Shown here: one piece after another, positions 6,043 through 6,297 of the stretch
Numbering within the stretch: the first letter of the stretch is position 1
Layout of the letters: every line of letters starts with the position of its first letter
Assembly (NCBI GenBank): GCA_927911695.1
Contig: CAKMQO010000226.1
Span: 1 to 6,297, forward strand
Length of the DNA stretch: 6,297 nucleotides
Source of the DNA: an uncultured Gemella sp.
Lineage (GTDB): Bacteria; Bacillota; Bacilli; Staphylococcales; Gemellaceae
Reading direction: 5' to 3'
Notes under the pieces: model-generated
Database searches by the model: none
Told to the model about the DNA's origin: nothing
The model's input: the letters and a program-made list of their open reading frames with translations, nothing else
Translations under genes and position numbers: made by a program

Positions 6043-6297
6043 AGATAGGGCTAAACTAGACTATAGCTTGAATTTTCTAACAGTTAGAAAAGAAGCGGAG
6101 ACTAGAAAAGTTAGTCTTAGCGAAATATACATGATCATTATTGAAAGCACAGCGGTATCTATTACCGCCGTGCTTTTAAATGAACTCATGAAAAATAAAT
6201 TAAGGTAATCTTTGTGATGAAAAAGAATCCTAGCTCGGAATTAATACCGTACTATGGAAGCCATGATACAAGTCTAAAGTATAAAAATCAGTTAGAA
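6017..6297 (+). pseudogene. cas1: Type II-A Cas1 N-terminal part, with clustered indels and cut by the window end
   Basis: Cas1 is the integrase subunit of the Cas1-Cas2 spacer acquisition complex. ATG 6017 follows a purine-rich AAAGGGA and overlaps the cas9 end by 26 bases, the usual cas9-cas1 order and spacing. MTWRTIIVRDRAKLDYSLNF matches the type II-A Cas1 N-terminus, followed by VSLSEIYMIIIESTAVSITA and LLNELMKNKLR. The frame stops at 6208. Cas1-like sequence goes on as VIFCDEK and then NPSSELIPYYGSHDTSLKYK to the window end, if single bases are restored at about 6204-6206 (GG to GGG) and 6211-6214 (TTT to TTTT), and two A (or one less A) near 6220-6225. The catalytic residues lie further downstream, outside the window. 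As read, only 63 residues would be made. Confidence 0.85.

Noticed and set aside
1..6297. CRISPR repeat-spacer array, tracrRNA or tRNA genes
   Set aside because: I scanned for regularly spaced identical repeats of 30-40 bases and for tRNA-like cloverleaf signals and found none. The array and tracrRNA of this type II-A locus would lie outside the window.

Overview
The window is AT-rich (roughly 30% G+C by eye) with strong AAGGAGG-type ribosome binding sites, TTG/GTG-type starts and a type II-A CRISPR protein style that points to a low-GC Firmicute. The Cas9 and Cas1 wording is closest in my memory to Gemella / Erysipelotrichia-like type II-A systems, but I cannot place the genus from sequence alone. 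All genes are on the plus strand. Two blocks with different histories are joined near 4405-4420.

Left block (1-4335) reads like the accessory end of a phage or prophage replication region. After a 43-codon reading frame of unknown role come four tightly overlapping genes: a SNF2-type superfamily 2 helicase (134-1382, broken by one extra A), a second protein laid out like a helicase whose ATPase motifs are gone (1355-2383), an IbrA-like PP-loop/PAPS-reductase-family protein (2367-3497), and an IbrB-like ParB-fold partner (3463-3964, broken by one extra A). A 7-codon frame behind an ideal Shine-Dalgarno follows, then a 10-bp terminator hairpin. A separate extended -10 promoter drives a basic 60-residue phage-type protein (4086-4268), which ends at its own terminator.

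Middle (4336-4414) has no credible gene. It carries three AGGGGCA repeats and a nested inverted repeat (4370-4406), directly before Cas9 homology begins.

Right block (about 4415-6297) is the C-terminal ~40% of a type II-A cas9 (end of HNH, RuvC-III, PAM-interacting domain), followed by an overlapping cas1 that runs off the window. The Cas9 N-terminal ~60% is absent, the HNH Asp-His pair reads Asn-Tyr, and both genes carry several single-base indels, nearly all in homopolymers. As read, neither gene makes a working protein.

Two things stand out. One is the phage-like cassette pairing an apparently active helicase with a motif-less helicase-like partner and an IbrA/IbrB pair. The other is its junction with a decapitated, degenerate CRISPR locus. 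The homopolymer character of nearly all lesions means sequencing error must be excluded before any of them is read as biology.
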